A stretch of 8,364 nucleotides of DNA from an uncultured Mailhella sp. (GCF_905187505.1 NZ_CAJJIC010000106.1:1-8364), one strand, 5' to 3'. Shown: positions 1 through 6,511, numbered from the stretch's first letter. Translations and numbers: made by a program. Notes: generated by a model from the letters alone, not told the origin.

Positions 1-231
1 TTCGCCGCGCGGCGGGCGTCGTGCGGATGCCGGGAATCCGGAGTTGAAAAGGTGGGCAGGGCAGGGGAGGACGCGACGCCGAGGCCGAAAGTGCCGGCAA
101 GGCGCGTTTCGGACTGTCCAGTCAGTGCTGGCGTGCGTTGCCGCACCCGCCTGCGGTGGCCGACCGATGTTTCCGCTTCGCGGCAGCGTCGGTGTGGTTG
201 GAAGGGCAGATTTTTAAGGCAGAACGCTGGT

Positions 232-371
232 TCAACGCTCCGGGAAGCGTTTGTTTGCCTGAACTGCCGTTTCTCAACGCTCGGGCAGGACTTCGTTTGC
301 CGCGGAAAGCCGTCTTTCAACGCTCCGGGGCCCTTCCACCATCCCTTTCAGCCTTTTTTCAACGCTCTGGG
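232..371. repeat. Degenerate tandem repeat, period 42-43 bp, four copies
   Basis: The core TCAACGCTC(C/T)GGG occurs at 232-244, 274-285 (one base shorter), 317-329 and 359-371. The starts are spaced 42, 43 and 42 bp. Similarity goes beyond the core between units 1 and 2: both continue with GTTTGCC and then GCCGT just before the next core (units 232-273 and 274-316). Unit 3 keeps GCC followed by a T-run. On the minus strand, which is the mgtE transcript direction, the core reads CCGGAGCGTTGA and is followed by A-rich sequence in units 2 to 4. Unit 1 also forms a small hairpin, AACGCT with AGCGTT (234-251). Cores are too short and inter-core sequence too similar for CRISPR. The period is not always a multiple of three, so a repetitive protein is unlikely. 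It may be a decayed satellite or an array of binding sites. Confidence 0.75.
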
Positions 372-412
372 GCCCCGGGCGACGTCAGGAGCCCGGCCGA
401 CGGCCGCAAGCA

Positions 413-431
413 GGCGGGATTCACTCCCGCC
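413..431. repeat. Perfect inverted repeat (hairpin) downstream of mgtE
   Basis: GGCGGGA at 413-419 and TCCCGCC at 425-431 form a perfect 7-bp stem with a 5-nt loop, about 80 nt beyond the mgtE stop in its transcript direction. No U-run follows on either strand, so it does not qualify as a standard intrinsic terminator. It could still stabilise or help define the mgtE mRNA 3' end. Confidence 0.4.
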
Positions 432-512
432 GTTAAGCGCAGCGGGCGTCGTGCAAGCCCCGCGTCCGTACAGCGTGTCAGGGACAGACGGGCAGTTGCG
501 TCACGGATGCGT

Positions 513-2189
513 CTATAAAAGGAAGGTGGTCGCGAGGCCGAGGAAGATGAAGAAGCCTCCGGAGTCGGTGAGGGCCGTGAGGAATATGCTGGAGGCCTGG
601 GCGGGGTCTCGGCCGAGGGCGCGCAAAACGAGCGGAATCGCACCGCCTGCCACGGCGCCGAGCAGCATGTCGAGCAGAAGCGCTATGCCCATGACCGTGG
701 CGAGCATGCTGTTGTGGCTGAGAAACATGACGCCGATGTAGGCTAAGAGCGCCATGAAAATGCCGGTGCCGAGCCCTATTTTGCTTTCACGGAACACCGC
801 GCCCCATGAGCGCTTGGCATCGAAACTCTCCGTGGCGAGCTGGCGGATCATGACGGCAAGAGCCTGCTGTCCCGTATTGCCCGCCTGATTGGCCACCATG
901 GGCATGAGCACGGCAAGAAGCGCCATCTGCGCGATGGACCCCTCGAACATGGACACGATGAAGGCCGACAGCGAGGACGTGCACATGTTGATGACAAGCC
1001 ACGGCAGACGTATCCGCACCGAACGCGTCCACGGCGTGTCCACGTTTTCATCCTGACCGGCACCCACCATGCCCAGCATGTCGGAACTTGCCTCATCCTG
1101 AATGATATCGAGAACGTCGTCGTGCGTGACCACGCCCATGAGGTGTTCTTCCCTGTCCACCACGGGCAGACAGAGAAAGTTGTAGTGGCCGAGAAGACGC
1201 GCCACTTCCGATTTGTCGGTGTCGTACTGTACGGAAATGACGTCCTGCTTGTTGACCATGCTCGCAAGCAGCGTGCCCGGTCGCGCAAGCATGAGGTCGC
1301 GCAGGGAAATGACGCCTTCCAGCGTTTCCTGACTGTCCACCACGTACACGTAGTAGGGCATTTCCTTTTCTTCCAGCTCGCTGCGTATGAGCAGAATGGC
1401 TTCGTCCACCGTGGAGCTTGAGGCCACCATGATGATGTCCGTATTCATCACGCCCGCGGCGGTGTCGGGGTCGAAGCTGAGCAGCATGCGCAGCTCTTCG
1501 GCGTCGTCGGCGGGCAGGTTGCTCAGAAGAATGTCTCGATGCCCCTCTTCCACCTCGTCGAGAATGTCCACCGCGTCGTCGGGGTCCATTTCCGCAATGA
1601 GGCGGGCGGCGTCGTCGGCGTCCATGTTTTCCAGAACGTCGCCGGCCACTTCCTCGTCGAGTTCGGCAAGCGCTTCGGCCGCCTCTTCGGTGGGAAGATG
1701 CGTGAGCACGCACAGCTGCTTGTTGAGCGGAAGCTGCTCAAGATGCTCGGCTCGGTCGGCGGGATGCACGAAGTCGTCGCTGTTGATGTCGCTGCCGCAA
1801 AGCTCGAGTCCCGCTTCCTGAGCGCTTGTTTCATAAAGGGACAGATCTTCCTCCTCGCCGCCGTCTCCGCGCTCTTTTTCTCCCGAGGCAGAGCCCGCCA
1901 CGTCGTGCGCGGCCGAGGCGCTCTTCGTGTCCGGGGATAAGCGGGACGCGTCCTTTTCCGTCGTGCCGGAGGCGCCGTGCTCTTGGACGCCGGTCTGTAA
2001 TTTTGAGGAATCAGCTGTCTTTTCAACTGCTTTGGAAGAACTTTCGCTCCCCGGGGACATCGTTTCCCCGGAAAACTCCGCAACAGGGGAGACGTCCGTC
2101 TTTTTTTCAAGGGATGAACGTTCGGCAGAAGAGGAGATGGAGGGGGAGTCAGCTTTCATATCCGCTTGTGATTGTGTTTTTTTACTCAT
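513..2189 (-). CDS. mgtE: Magnesium transporter MgtE with long acidic/Ser-rich N-terminal extension
   Basis: This is a 558-residue inner-membrane Mg2+ channel/transporter of the MgtE family. The parts appear in family order. Residues 1 to about 125 are a low-complexity Ser/Glu/Asp/Lys-rich extension. Residues 145-245 are the acidic helical MgtE_N domain (DADDAARLIAEMDPDDAVDI, 190-209). A CBS pair spans about 250-375 (VVDSQETLEGVISLRDL; LPVVDREEHLMGVVTHDDVL). Five hydrophobic spans cover 395-558. The signature PMVANQAGNTGQQAL lies at 430-444, and the last helix carries LTDSGGF with Asp542, the position of the conserved pore Asp. In the family the N and CBS domains bind Mg2+ and close the pore when Mg2+ is plentiful. 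I chose ATG 2189 because GGGGAG lies about 10 nt upstream; a TTG at 2207 would place that site inside the coding sequence. It is divergent from nadC with 127 bp between starts. Most family members are around 450 residues, so the extension explains the extra length. Confidence 0.95.
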   Translation of the reverse strand: MSKKTQSQADMKADSPSISSSAERSSLEKKTDVSPVAEFSGETMSPGSESSSKAVEKTADSSKLQTGVQEHGASGTTEKDASRLSPDTKSASAAHDVAGSASGEKERGDGGEEEDLSLYETSAQEAGLELCGSDINSDDFVHPADRAEHLEQLPLNKQLCVLTHLPTEEAAEALAELDEEVAGDVLENMDADDAARLIAEMDPDDAVDILDEVEEGHRDILLSNLPADDAEELRMLLSFDPDTAAGVMNTDIIMVASSSTVDEAILLIRSELEEKEMPYYVYVVDSQETLEGVISLRDLMLARPGTLLASMVNKQDVISVQYDTDKSEVARLLGHYNFLCLPVVDREEHLMGVVTHDDVLDIIQDEASSDMLGMVGAGQDENVDTPWTRSVRIRLPWLVINMCTSSLSAFIVSMFEGSIAQMALLAVLMPMVANQAGNTGQQALAVMIRQLATESFDAKRSWGAVFRESKIGLGTGIFMALLAYIGVMFLSHNSMLATVMGIALLLDMLLGAVAGGAIPLVLRALGRDPAQASSIFLTALTDSGGFFIFLGLATTFLL

Positions 2190-2213
2190 ATCATGTATTC
2201 TCCCCAAACACTC

Positions 2214-2242
2214 TTGACGAATCGCGAGAGGTCGCCTAGCCT
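2214..2242 (+). promoter_or_regulatory. Candidate sigma70 promoter for nadC
   Basis: TTGACG (2214-2219, 5 of 6 consensus) is followed after exactly 17 bp by TAGCCT (2237-2242, a weak -10). Transcription would begin near 2249, giving a leader of about 68 nt before the nadC ATG. The spacer contains a short inverted repeat, GCGA-GAGG-TCGC (2224-2235). The leader contains a 5-bp hairpin, CGGGA with TCCCG (2278-2291). No promoter of comparable quality was recognised on the minus strand for mgtE. Confidence 0.5.
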
Positions 2243-2316
2243 GTTACTTCACTCCATTGTGTGGAAAATATCTGCTTCGGGAAACATCCCGTAACGGAAG
2301 AAGTAAAGAGGCGGAC

Positions 2317-3297
2317 ATGTCCAAAGACGATATTGAATATCACGCTCAGGCCGCAGGAGCAAGCTCCAATATGGCCGTGAACGGCTTTCCCGAGCTTCAT
2401 GTTGATCCCCCCTTCGTCATTCCTGCCGACACCGCGGCGGCTTTTTCCGGCACGGCCTGCGACTTTGCCTCAAGGCTCATATGCATGGCGCTGGAGGAGG
2501 ACGGGCCCGATCTGACGAGTCTCGGCATATTCCCTCCCGAGGAAGAGGCGAAGGCCTACATCGTGGCCAAGGAACGCACGCTGGTCGTGGGGCTGCCGCT
2601 CATCAGTCTGGTCCTTTCCATCACAGGCATGCCGCCCGACGCCTGGAACGCCGAGGTGAAGGAAGGCAGTCTCGTGGAAAAGGGCACCGTGGTGGCGCAT
2701 CTGCACGGACGCACCATTCAGCTGCTCAAGGCCGAGCGCGTCATTCTCAATCTCATGACCCATCTTTCCGGCGTGGCCAATCTCACCCGCGCCTATGCGG
2801 ATCGTCTGGAAGGCACCGGCGTGCGGCTGCTCGACACCCGCAAGACCCTTCCGGGACACCGTTATCTGGAAAAATACGCCGTCCGTGTGGCGGGAGGCGT
2901 GAATCATCGCATGAACCTTGCGGACATGCTGATGATCAAGGACAATCACATCGATGCGGCCGGTTCCATCACGAAGGCCGTGGAGGCCCTGCGCAGCCGC
3001 TACCGGCCCTGTCCGCCCATCGAGGTGGAGTGCCGCAACGCCGACGAGGTGCGCGAGGCCGTGGCCTGCCGCCCTGAACGCATCATGCTCGACAACATGG
3101 GACCGCAGCAGCTTGCCGAGGTCCTTCCCCTGATTCCCCGCGACATCGAGGCCGAAATAAGCGGCGGCGTGACGCTCGAGACCATTCGGGATCTCGCGCT
3201 TGCAAGTCCCCTTCGTCCGGCCGACTTCATTTCCGTGGGGCGCATCACGCATTCCGCGCCTTCCGCCGACTTCAGCATGAAGATGGAGCGCGGTTAA
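2317..3297 (+). CDS. nadC: Nicotinate-nucleotide pyrophosphorylase (quinolinate phosphoribosyltransferase)
   Basis: The 326-residue cytoplasmic enzyme converts quinolinate plus PRPP to nicotinate mononucleotide, CO2 and pyrophosphate, the last dedicated step of de novo NAD synthesis before the shared salvage steps. Family motifs in order: ERVILNLMTHLSGVANLT (140-157), DTRKTLPGHRYLEKYAV (173-189) with the phosphate-binding Arg/Lys pair, GGVNHRMNLADMLMIKDNHI (193-212), IEVE (235-238), IMLDN (256-260), and SGGVT (282-286) followed by SVGRITHSA (306-314). The usual wording of the last motif is GALTHS, so GRITHS is a mild variant. I chose ATG 2317 because AGAGG lies 5 nt upstream; an in-frame start at 2257 has no such support. 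The first 35 or so residues are poorly conserved, making it somewhat longer than typical NadC (about 280-300). It is probably first in a nadC-nadA(-nadB) operon; nadA starts 49 bp after its stop. Confidence 0.95.
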   Translation: MSKDDIEYHAQAAGASSNMAVNGFPELHVDPPFVIPADTAAAFSGTACDFASRLICMALEEDGPDLTSLGIFPPEEEAKAYIVAKERTLVVGLPLISLVLSITGMPPDAWNAEVKEGSLVEKGTVVAHLHGRTIQLLKAERVILNLMTHLSGVANLTRAYADRLEGTGVRLLDTRKTLPGHRYLEKYAVRVAGGVNHRMNLADMLMIKDNHIDAAGSITKAVEALRSRYRPCPPIEVECRNADEVREAVACRPERIMLDNMGPQQLAEVLPLIPRDIEAEISGGVTLETIRDLALASPLRPADFISVGRITHSAPSADFSMKMERG

Positions 3298-3346
3298 TCT
3301 GTATTCTCCCGGGGCGGAAGGCTCTGGAAACGTCTGAGGTTTGCTT

Positions 3347-4405
3347 ATGGATATCAAGACCTGTGCGTCCGGTTCGACGGAAGCTCGCATCGAGGAGCTC
3401 AGAAGGCGCTTCGGCAGCGATCTCGTCATTCTCGGGCATCACTATCAGTCCGACGACATCGTCCGCCACGTGGACATCGTGGGTGATTCTCTGGAACTCG
3501 CCCGCCGCATACCGGACATCGAGGCCCGCAACATCGTGTTCTGCGGCGTGTATTTCATGGCGGAATCCGCCTGCCTGCTGGCCCGTCCCGGACAGCGGGT
3601 GTTCCTGCCCGATCACGAGGCCGACTGCGCCATGGCGCGCATGGCCCGCGCTGAGGACGTGGAACGCGTTCTGGAAAGGCTGAGCGCCTCCGGCCGCAAG
3701 GTCGTGCCCCTTGCCTATGTGAATTCCTCGCTGGCCGTGAAGGCCGTGGTGGGCCGCTTCGGCGGTGCCGTGTGCACGTCTTCGAACGCGAAGGTCATGC
3801 TGGAGTGGGCGCTTGCTCAGGGAGAGTCCGTGCTTTTTCTGCCCGACCGCAATCTCGGCCGCAACACGGCAAGAATTCTCGGCATTCCCGAAGACAAGCA
3901 GGTCGTGCTCGACATCGCCCGCGACAATCTGGACACGCCTGAGGTGCAGGGGGCACGGCTTCTGCTCTGGCCCGGCTGCTGCCCCATCCATGAATCCTTC
4001 ATGAAGCCCGACATGGTCGACGCCTTCCACCGCCATTTCCCCGGCTGCCGCGTGCTCGTGCATCCCGAATGCAGCCCCGAAGTGGTGGAACGCTGCGACG
4101 GAGCCGGGTCCACCGCCTATCTCATCAAGGAAGCGGAAAAGGCGGCCGCCGAAGGAAAGGAAGCCGCGCTGTGCATCGGCACGGAATTTCATCTGGTGCG
4201 CCGCCTCATGGAGCGGCATGCCGGACGCATCAACATCATTCCTCTGGCGCAGGCTACCTGCGCCGACATGGAAAAGGTGACCGCCGAAAGACTGCTGGCC
4301 ACCCTGGAAGGGCTGGAGGAAGGTCGGGGCGAGGTCCATGTGGACGAAGCCCTCAAGGCTCCCGCCCGCGAGTCACTGGTTCGCATGCTCGAAAACTGCC
4401 GTTAG
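3347..4405 (+). CDS. nadA: Quinolinate synthase A, [4Fe-4S] enzyme
   Basis: The 352-residue cytoplasmic enzyme condenses iminosuccinate (from NadB) with dihydroxyacetone phosphate to form quinolinate, using an oxygen-sensitive [4Fe-4S] cluster as Lewis acid. The three expected cluster ligands are visible: Cys66 in NIVFCGVYFMAES, Cys212 in WPGCCPIH (the second Cys matches WPGxC) and Cys305 in QATCADMEKVT. Other family features are ILGHHYQSDDI (28-38), GDSLELAR (46-53), AYVNSS (123-128), CTSSNA (143-148), LPDRNLG (165-171), HPEC (239-242), GSTAYLI (254-260) and GTEFHLV (278-284). Length is typical of the long bacterial form. I chose ATG 3347 with GAGG about 7 nt upstream; the TTG six bases earlier overlaps the spacer and adds only two residues. 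The gene follows nadC after 49 bp with no terminator between, so cotranscription is likely. Cluster dependence fits an anaerobic lifestyle. Confidence 0.96.
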   Translation: MDIKTCASGSTEARIEELRRRFGSDLVILGHHYQSDDIVRHVDIVGDSLELARRIPDIEARNIVFCGVYFMAESACLLARPGQRVFLPDHEADCAMARMARAEDVERVLERLSASGRKVVPLAYVNSSLAVKAVVGRFGGAVCTSSNAKVMLEWALAQGESVLFLPDRNLGRNTARILGIPEDKQVVLDIARDNLDTPEVQGARLLLWPGCCPIHESFMKPDMVDAFHRHFPGCRVLVHPECSPEVVERCDGAGSTAYLIKEAEKAAAEGKEAALCIGTEFHLVRRLMERHAGRINIIPLAQATCADMEKVTAERLLATLEGLEEGRGEVHVDEALKAPARESLVRMLENCR

Positions 4406-4424
4406 TTTCTCTCCGGCGGCCCGC

Positions 4425-4444
4425 GCGTGCGTCTTTTTGCACGC
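4425..4444 (+). other. Small hairpin after nadA stop
   Basis: GCGTGC (4425-4430) and GCACGC (4439-4444) form a perfect 6-bp stem with the loop GTCTTTTT, 19 nt after the nadA stop. The T-run sits in the loop and not after the stem, so a standard terminator is not supported. It is the first of several inverted repeats in the 221-bp nadA-nadB spacer. Confidence 0.35.
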
Positions 4445-4497
4445 CGTCCGGCGCTCCCGCTTCGGACCGGCCGCCGCATTCGGGCTTGAAAGAGGCG

Positions 4498-4555
4498 CTT
4501 TCTGCCGTGCCGCATGGCGCCGGAGCCGCAGCGGCGGTTCCGGCCCGGCAGAAGG
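4498..4555 (+). other. Long bipartite stem-loop in nadA-nadB spacer (candidate structured RNA)
   Basis: Two nested helices are visible. The inner one pairs GCCGGAGCCGC (4519-4529) with GCGGTTCCGGC (4534-4544), 11 pairs including one G-U, closed by the tetraloop AGCG. The outer one pairs CTTTCTGCCG (4498-4507) with CGGCAGAAGG (4546-4555), 10 pairs including one G-U. Between them are an 11-nt bulge on the 5' side (4508-4518) and one base on the 3' side. No U-run follows, so it is unlikely to be a plain terminator. It lies about 70 nt before the nadB ATG. It could be an attenuator, an mRNA processing or stability element separating nadA from nadB expression, or a REP-like palindromic repeat. I know no named riboswitch that it matches. 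Confidence 0.5.
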
Positions 4556-4569
4556 ACGTTCTTGAAAAC

Positions 4570-4586
4570 GGATACGTCTCGTATCC
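4570..4586. promoter_or_regulatory. Perfect 7-3-7 palindrome upstream of nadB (possible operator)
   Basis: GGATACG-TCT-CGTATCC is a perfect inverted repeat of 17 bp centred about 49 bp before the nadB ATG. TTGAAA (4562-4567) lies just upstream and could serve as a -35 element, with a poor -10 around TCCATT (4584-4589); the palindrome would then fill the promoter spacer, a classic repressor position. It could equally act as a short RNA hairpin. It does not resemble NrtR-, NiaR- or Rex-type sites as I know them, and no second copy was found in this window. Confidence 0.4.
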
Positions 4587-4626
4587 ATTCGCTGCTGCGG
4601 GCTTGCCGCAGTTCAGGCGTCGCTGT

Positions 4627-6204
4627 ATGAATTCATTACGTTATCGTTCTCAGGTTCTTGTCATCGGCTCGGGCCTTGCCGGCTGTGCGGCCGCGCTCAC
4701 CATGGCCGACAAGGGGTTCGACGTTCATCTTCTCATGCCCACCGAAGAGCTGGACGGCGGCAATTCCATCATGGCTCAGGGCGGCATCGTGTTTTCCACC
4801 GATCCGGAAGACCAGAAGTCCCTTCAGCACGACATGTTCGTGGCCGGCCATGACTACAACTACGACGAGGCCGTGCGCTTTCTTGCCGAACACGGCGGCG
4901 AGGCCGTGCAGAGCATGCTCATCGACAAGCTGCACGTTCCCTTCGACCGCAATGCATCCGGCAAGTGGGACATGACGCTCGAAGGCGGACATGCCGTCCC
5001 CCGCATCGCGCACTGCGCGGACTACACGGGCAGAAGCATCATCGAACACATCCATGCGGCCGTGGCAAAGCATCCGAACATCACCGTGCTCGGCGGCCGT
5101 TCCGCCGTGGATCTCGTGACCTCCGAGCACCATGCCCGGTCCACGGCCTGGCATTACCAGCTCACCAATCAGTGCCTCGGCGTGTACGCCTTCAACGAAG
5201 CCACGCAGGAGGTGGAGCTTCATCTTGCCGAGCATACCGTGCTCGCCACGGGCGGCGTGGGGCAGGTGTACCTGTATTCCACCAACAATCCCTGGGCCAC
5301 GGGCTCCGGCATCAGCATGGCGCACCGCGCGGGCGTGCGTCTGGCCAACATGGAGTTCATGCAGTTCCATCCCACGGGACTTTTCAATCACGCTCAGCAG
5401 ATTCCGCTGCTCACCGAGGCCCTGCGCGGCGAGGGGGCGCACGTGGTCAACAGCCACGGCGAACGTTTCGTGAGCCGCTACGATCCCAGAGGCGATCTTG
5501 CGCCCCGCGACATCGTGTCGCAGGCCATTGTGAGCGAAATGCTGGCTACCGGTGAAAATCACATGCTGCTCGACTGTTCCACGCTGGAGTGCGACGTGAC
5601 CCGCCGTTTCCCCACCGTGTTTGAGAGCTGCCGGAAAATCGGCATCGACATGCGCACGCAGCCTCTGCCCATCGTGCCCGTGGCGCATTACTTCTGCGGC
5701 GGCATTCTTGTGGATCTGCGCGGCAGAACCACCCTAGACAGACTCTATGCCGTGGGCGAATGCAGCTGCACGGGCATACACGGCGCGAATCGTCTGGCGA
5801 GCACCTCGCTTCTGGAAGCGCTCCTCTGGGGCATCTCCGCAGGCAGGGACATTTCCGGACGCATCGCCTCGGAAAGCTTCGACGCCCGCATCTTCTCCGA
5901 AATCGCGGACTGGAAGCATCCCGGCAACGAGCATAACGACGATCCCGCCCTCATCGCGCAGGACTGGGCCACCATACGTCACATCATGTGGAACTATGTG
6001 GGCATCATACGCACGGAAAGCCGGCTGCGCCGCGCCTTTGCCGATCTGCGCGATCTGGCCAGCCATCTGCATGACTTCTACAAGCACACGCCGCTCACGC
6101 AGTCTCTCGTGCATCTTTTCCACGGCTGTCAGACGGCCTATCTCATCACGCAGGCCGCTTTGCGGAACAAGCAGAGCCTCGGCTGCCATTACCGCAAGGA
6201 CTAG
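4627..6204 (+). CDS. nadB: L-aspartate oxidase
   Basis: The 525-residue FAD enzyme oxidises L-aspartate to iminosuccinate, feeding NadA. In anaerobes fumarate is the likely electron acceptor in place of O2. It belongs to the succinate dehydrogenase/fumarate reductase flavoprotein family. Visible motifs: Rossmann GSGLAG (14-19), NSIMAQGGI (46-54), LATGGVGQVY (206-215), MEFMQFHPT (242-250), LLTEALRGEGA (261-271), DLAPRDIVSQA (290-300), PVAHYFCGGILVD (351-363) and GECSCTGIHGANRLASTSLLEALL (377-400), where most relatives have SNSLLE. The C-terminal helical part includes the MWNYVGIIRTE segment (454-464). ATG 4627 puts the Rossmann strand at the expected distance; the ribosome site is weak (AGG 9 nt upstream). 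The same frame stays open far upstream without ATG, but that stretch overlaps nadA and spacer structures. It lies 221 bp after nadA. Confidence 0.95.
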   Translation: MNSLRYRSQVLVIGSGLAGCAAALTMADKGFDVHLLMPTEELDGGNSIMAQGGIVFSTDPEDQKSLQHDMFVAGHDYNYDEAVRFLAEHGGEAVQSMLIDKLHVPFDRNASGKWDMTLEGGHAVPRIAHCADYTGRSIIEHIHAAVAKHPNITVLGGRSAVDLVTSEHHARSTAWHYQLTNQCLGVYAFNEATQEVELHLAEHTVLATGGVGQVYLYSTNNPWATGSGISMAHRAGVRLANMEFMQFHPTGLFNHAQQIPLLTEALRGEGAHVVNSHGERFVSRYDPRGDLAPRDIVSQAIVSEMLATGENHMLLDCSTLECDVTRRFPTVFESCRKIGIDMRTQPLPIVPVAHYFCGGILVDLRGRTTLDRLYAVGECSCTGIHGANRLASTSLLEALLWGISAGRDISGRIASESFDARIFSEIADWKHPGNEHNDDPALIAQDWATIRHIMWNYVGIIRTESRLRRAFADLRDLASHLHDFYKHTPLTQSLVHLFHGCQTAYLITQAALRNKQSLGCHYRKD

Positions 6205-6218
6205 GTTTTGCGGAGAGA

Positions 6219-6255
6219 GAGAAGAGAACGGCCGCTTTCCGGCAGTTTTCTTCTT
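6219..6255 (+). terminator. Long hairpin immediately 3' of nadB
   Basis: GAGAAGAGAAC (6219-6229) pairs with GTTTTCTTCTT (6245-6255) with two G-U pairs, capped after a single G-A mismatch by GCCG/CGGC (6231-6234 with 6240-6243) and a 5-nt loop. The hairpin starts 14 nt after the nadB stop. The U-rich 3' arm is part of the stem itself and is followed by CGCGG, so termination efficiency is doubtful; a 3'-end stabilising role is equally possible. A smaller hairpin, CGGGA with TCCCG (6272-6286), follows. Confidence 0.4.
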
Positions 6256-6317
6256 CGCGGCACAGCATAAGCGGGAAAGTCTCCCGATCGGAAACGACGT
6301 GTTCGTTGCGCCAGAGC

Positions 6318-6337
6318 GCGACGGGCGCGTCGTTTTT
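6318..6337 (+). terminator. Rho-independent terminator of the nad cluster
   Basis: The stem CGACG/CGTCG (6319-6323 with 6328-6332) has the loop GGCG, one additional G-T closing pair and a run of five T (6333-6337) on the plus strand. It lies about 115 nt after the nadB stop. The stem is short but GC-rich and has the standard layout. Confidence 0.6.
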
Positions 6338-6393
6338 GTCAGTGGCCGGGGAGGTCGGTCCGGGAGCTTGTCCGACGCCGCTTTTTGCGCATG

Positions 6394-6433
6394 AAAAAGC
6401 CGCGTTTCCCATCGGTCGGGAAGCGCGGCCTTT
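6394..6433 (-). terminator. Terminator between convergent nadB and TauE-like units, best on minus strand
   Basis: The arms GCCGCGTTTCCC (6399-6410) and GGGAAGCGCGGC (6418-6429) form a 12-position stem with a 7-nt loop. On the minus strand it has one C-A mismatch and is followed by five U (complement of 6394-6398), a standard intrinsic terminator about 80 nt past the stop of the TauE-like gene at 6512. On the plus strand the mismatch becomes a G-U pair, but only a short CTTT follows, so it may also act as a backup for nadB. Confidence 0.75.
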
Positions 6434-6511
6434 CGCGAAGGAACTGCCGGGATTTTTGCAAAGACGCGCTGAACGAGGTTCGGCTTTTTTCGCCGGAAGC
6501 GCGGCGCTGCG

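Larger units (their letters stand above)
1..512. other. Gene-free region downstream of mgtE
   Basis: No gene is supported here. The open frames on both strands lack family-like sequence, are rich in Arg, Pro, Ala and Ser as expected of chance frames in GC-rich DNA, and the longest plus frame (from 52) runs antisense into the mgtE 3' end. What can be seen is a four-copy direct-repeat array (232-371), a perfect 7-bp hairpin (413-431), and an exact 13-base direct repeat, GCGGGCGTCGTGC, at 12-24 and 442-454. The mgtE 3' end must be formed in this region, but I see no hairpin followed by a U-run on the minus strand. Confidence 0.6.

Noticed and set aside
38..52. CCGGAGTTGAAAAGG as a fifth, opposite-strand copy of the repeat core
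   Set aside because: It resembles the minus-strand core CCGGAGCGTTGAAA but lacks two bases and is far out of phase with the array. Too weak to call.
231..371. CRISPR array
   Set aside because: Repeats are only about 13 bp with mismatches, and inter-core sequences resemble each other. No cas genes are present.
52..741. Long plus-strand open frames left of and overlapping the mgtE 3' end
   Set aside because: Arg/Pro/Ser-rich composition, no family-like motifs, antisense overlap with a certain gene, and passage through the repeat array. They are chance open frames in GC-rich DNA.
2190..2316. M-box (ykoK) Mg2+ riboswitch before mgtE
   Set aside because: The divergent spacer is only 127 bp, contains the nadC promoter candidate and leader, and shows no extended multi-helix structure on the mgtE side.
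2194..3310. Shared 11-mer TGTATTCTCCC near the mgtE start and in the nadC-nadA spacer
   Set aside because: An 11-base match is expected several times by chance in a window of this size, and the two contexts differ.
4069..4626. N-terminal extension of nadB using upstream in-frame codons, for example GTG 4507
   Set aside because: The frame is open but has no ATG, overlaps nadA and the stem structures, has no clear ribosome site, and the Rossmann motif is at the normal distance from ATG 4627.
4636..5688. Long minus-strand open frames opposite nadB and nadA
   Set aside because: His/Gly/Arg-rich mirror frames of genes with strong motifs on the plus strand, caused by third-position GC bias.
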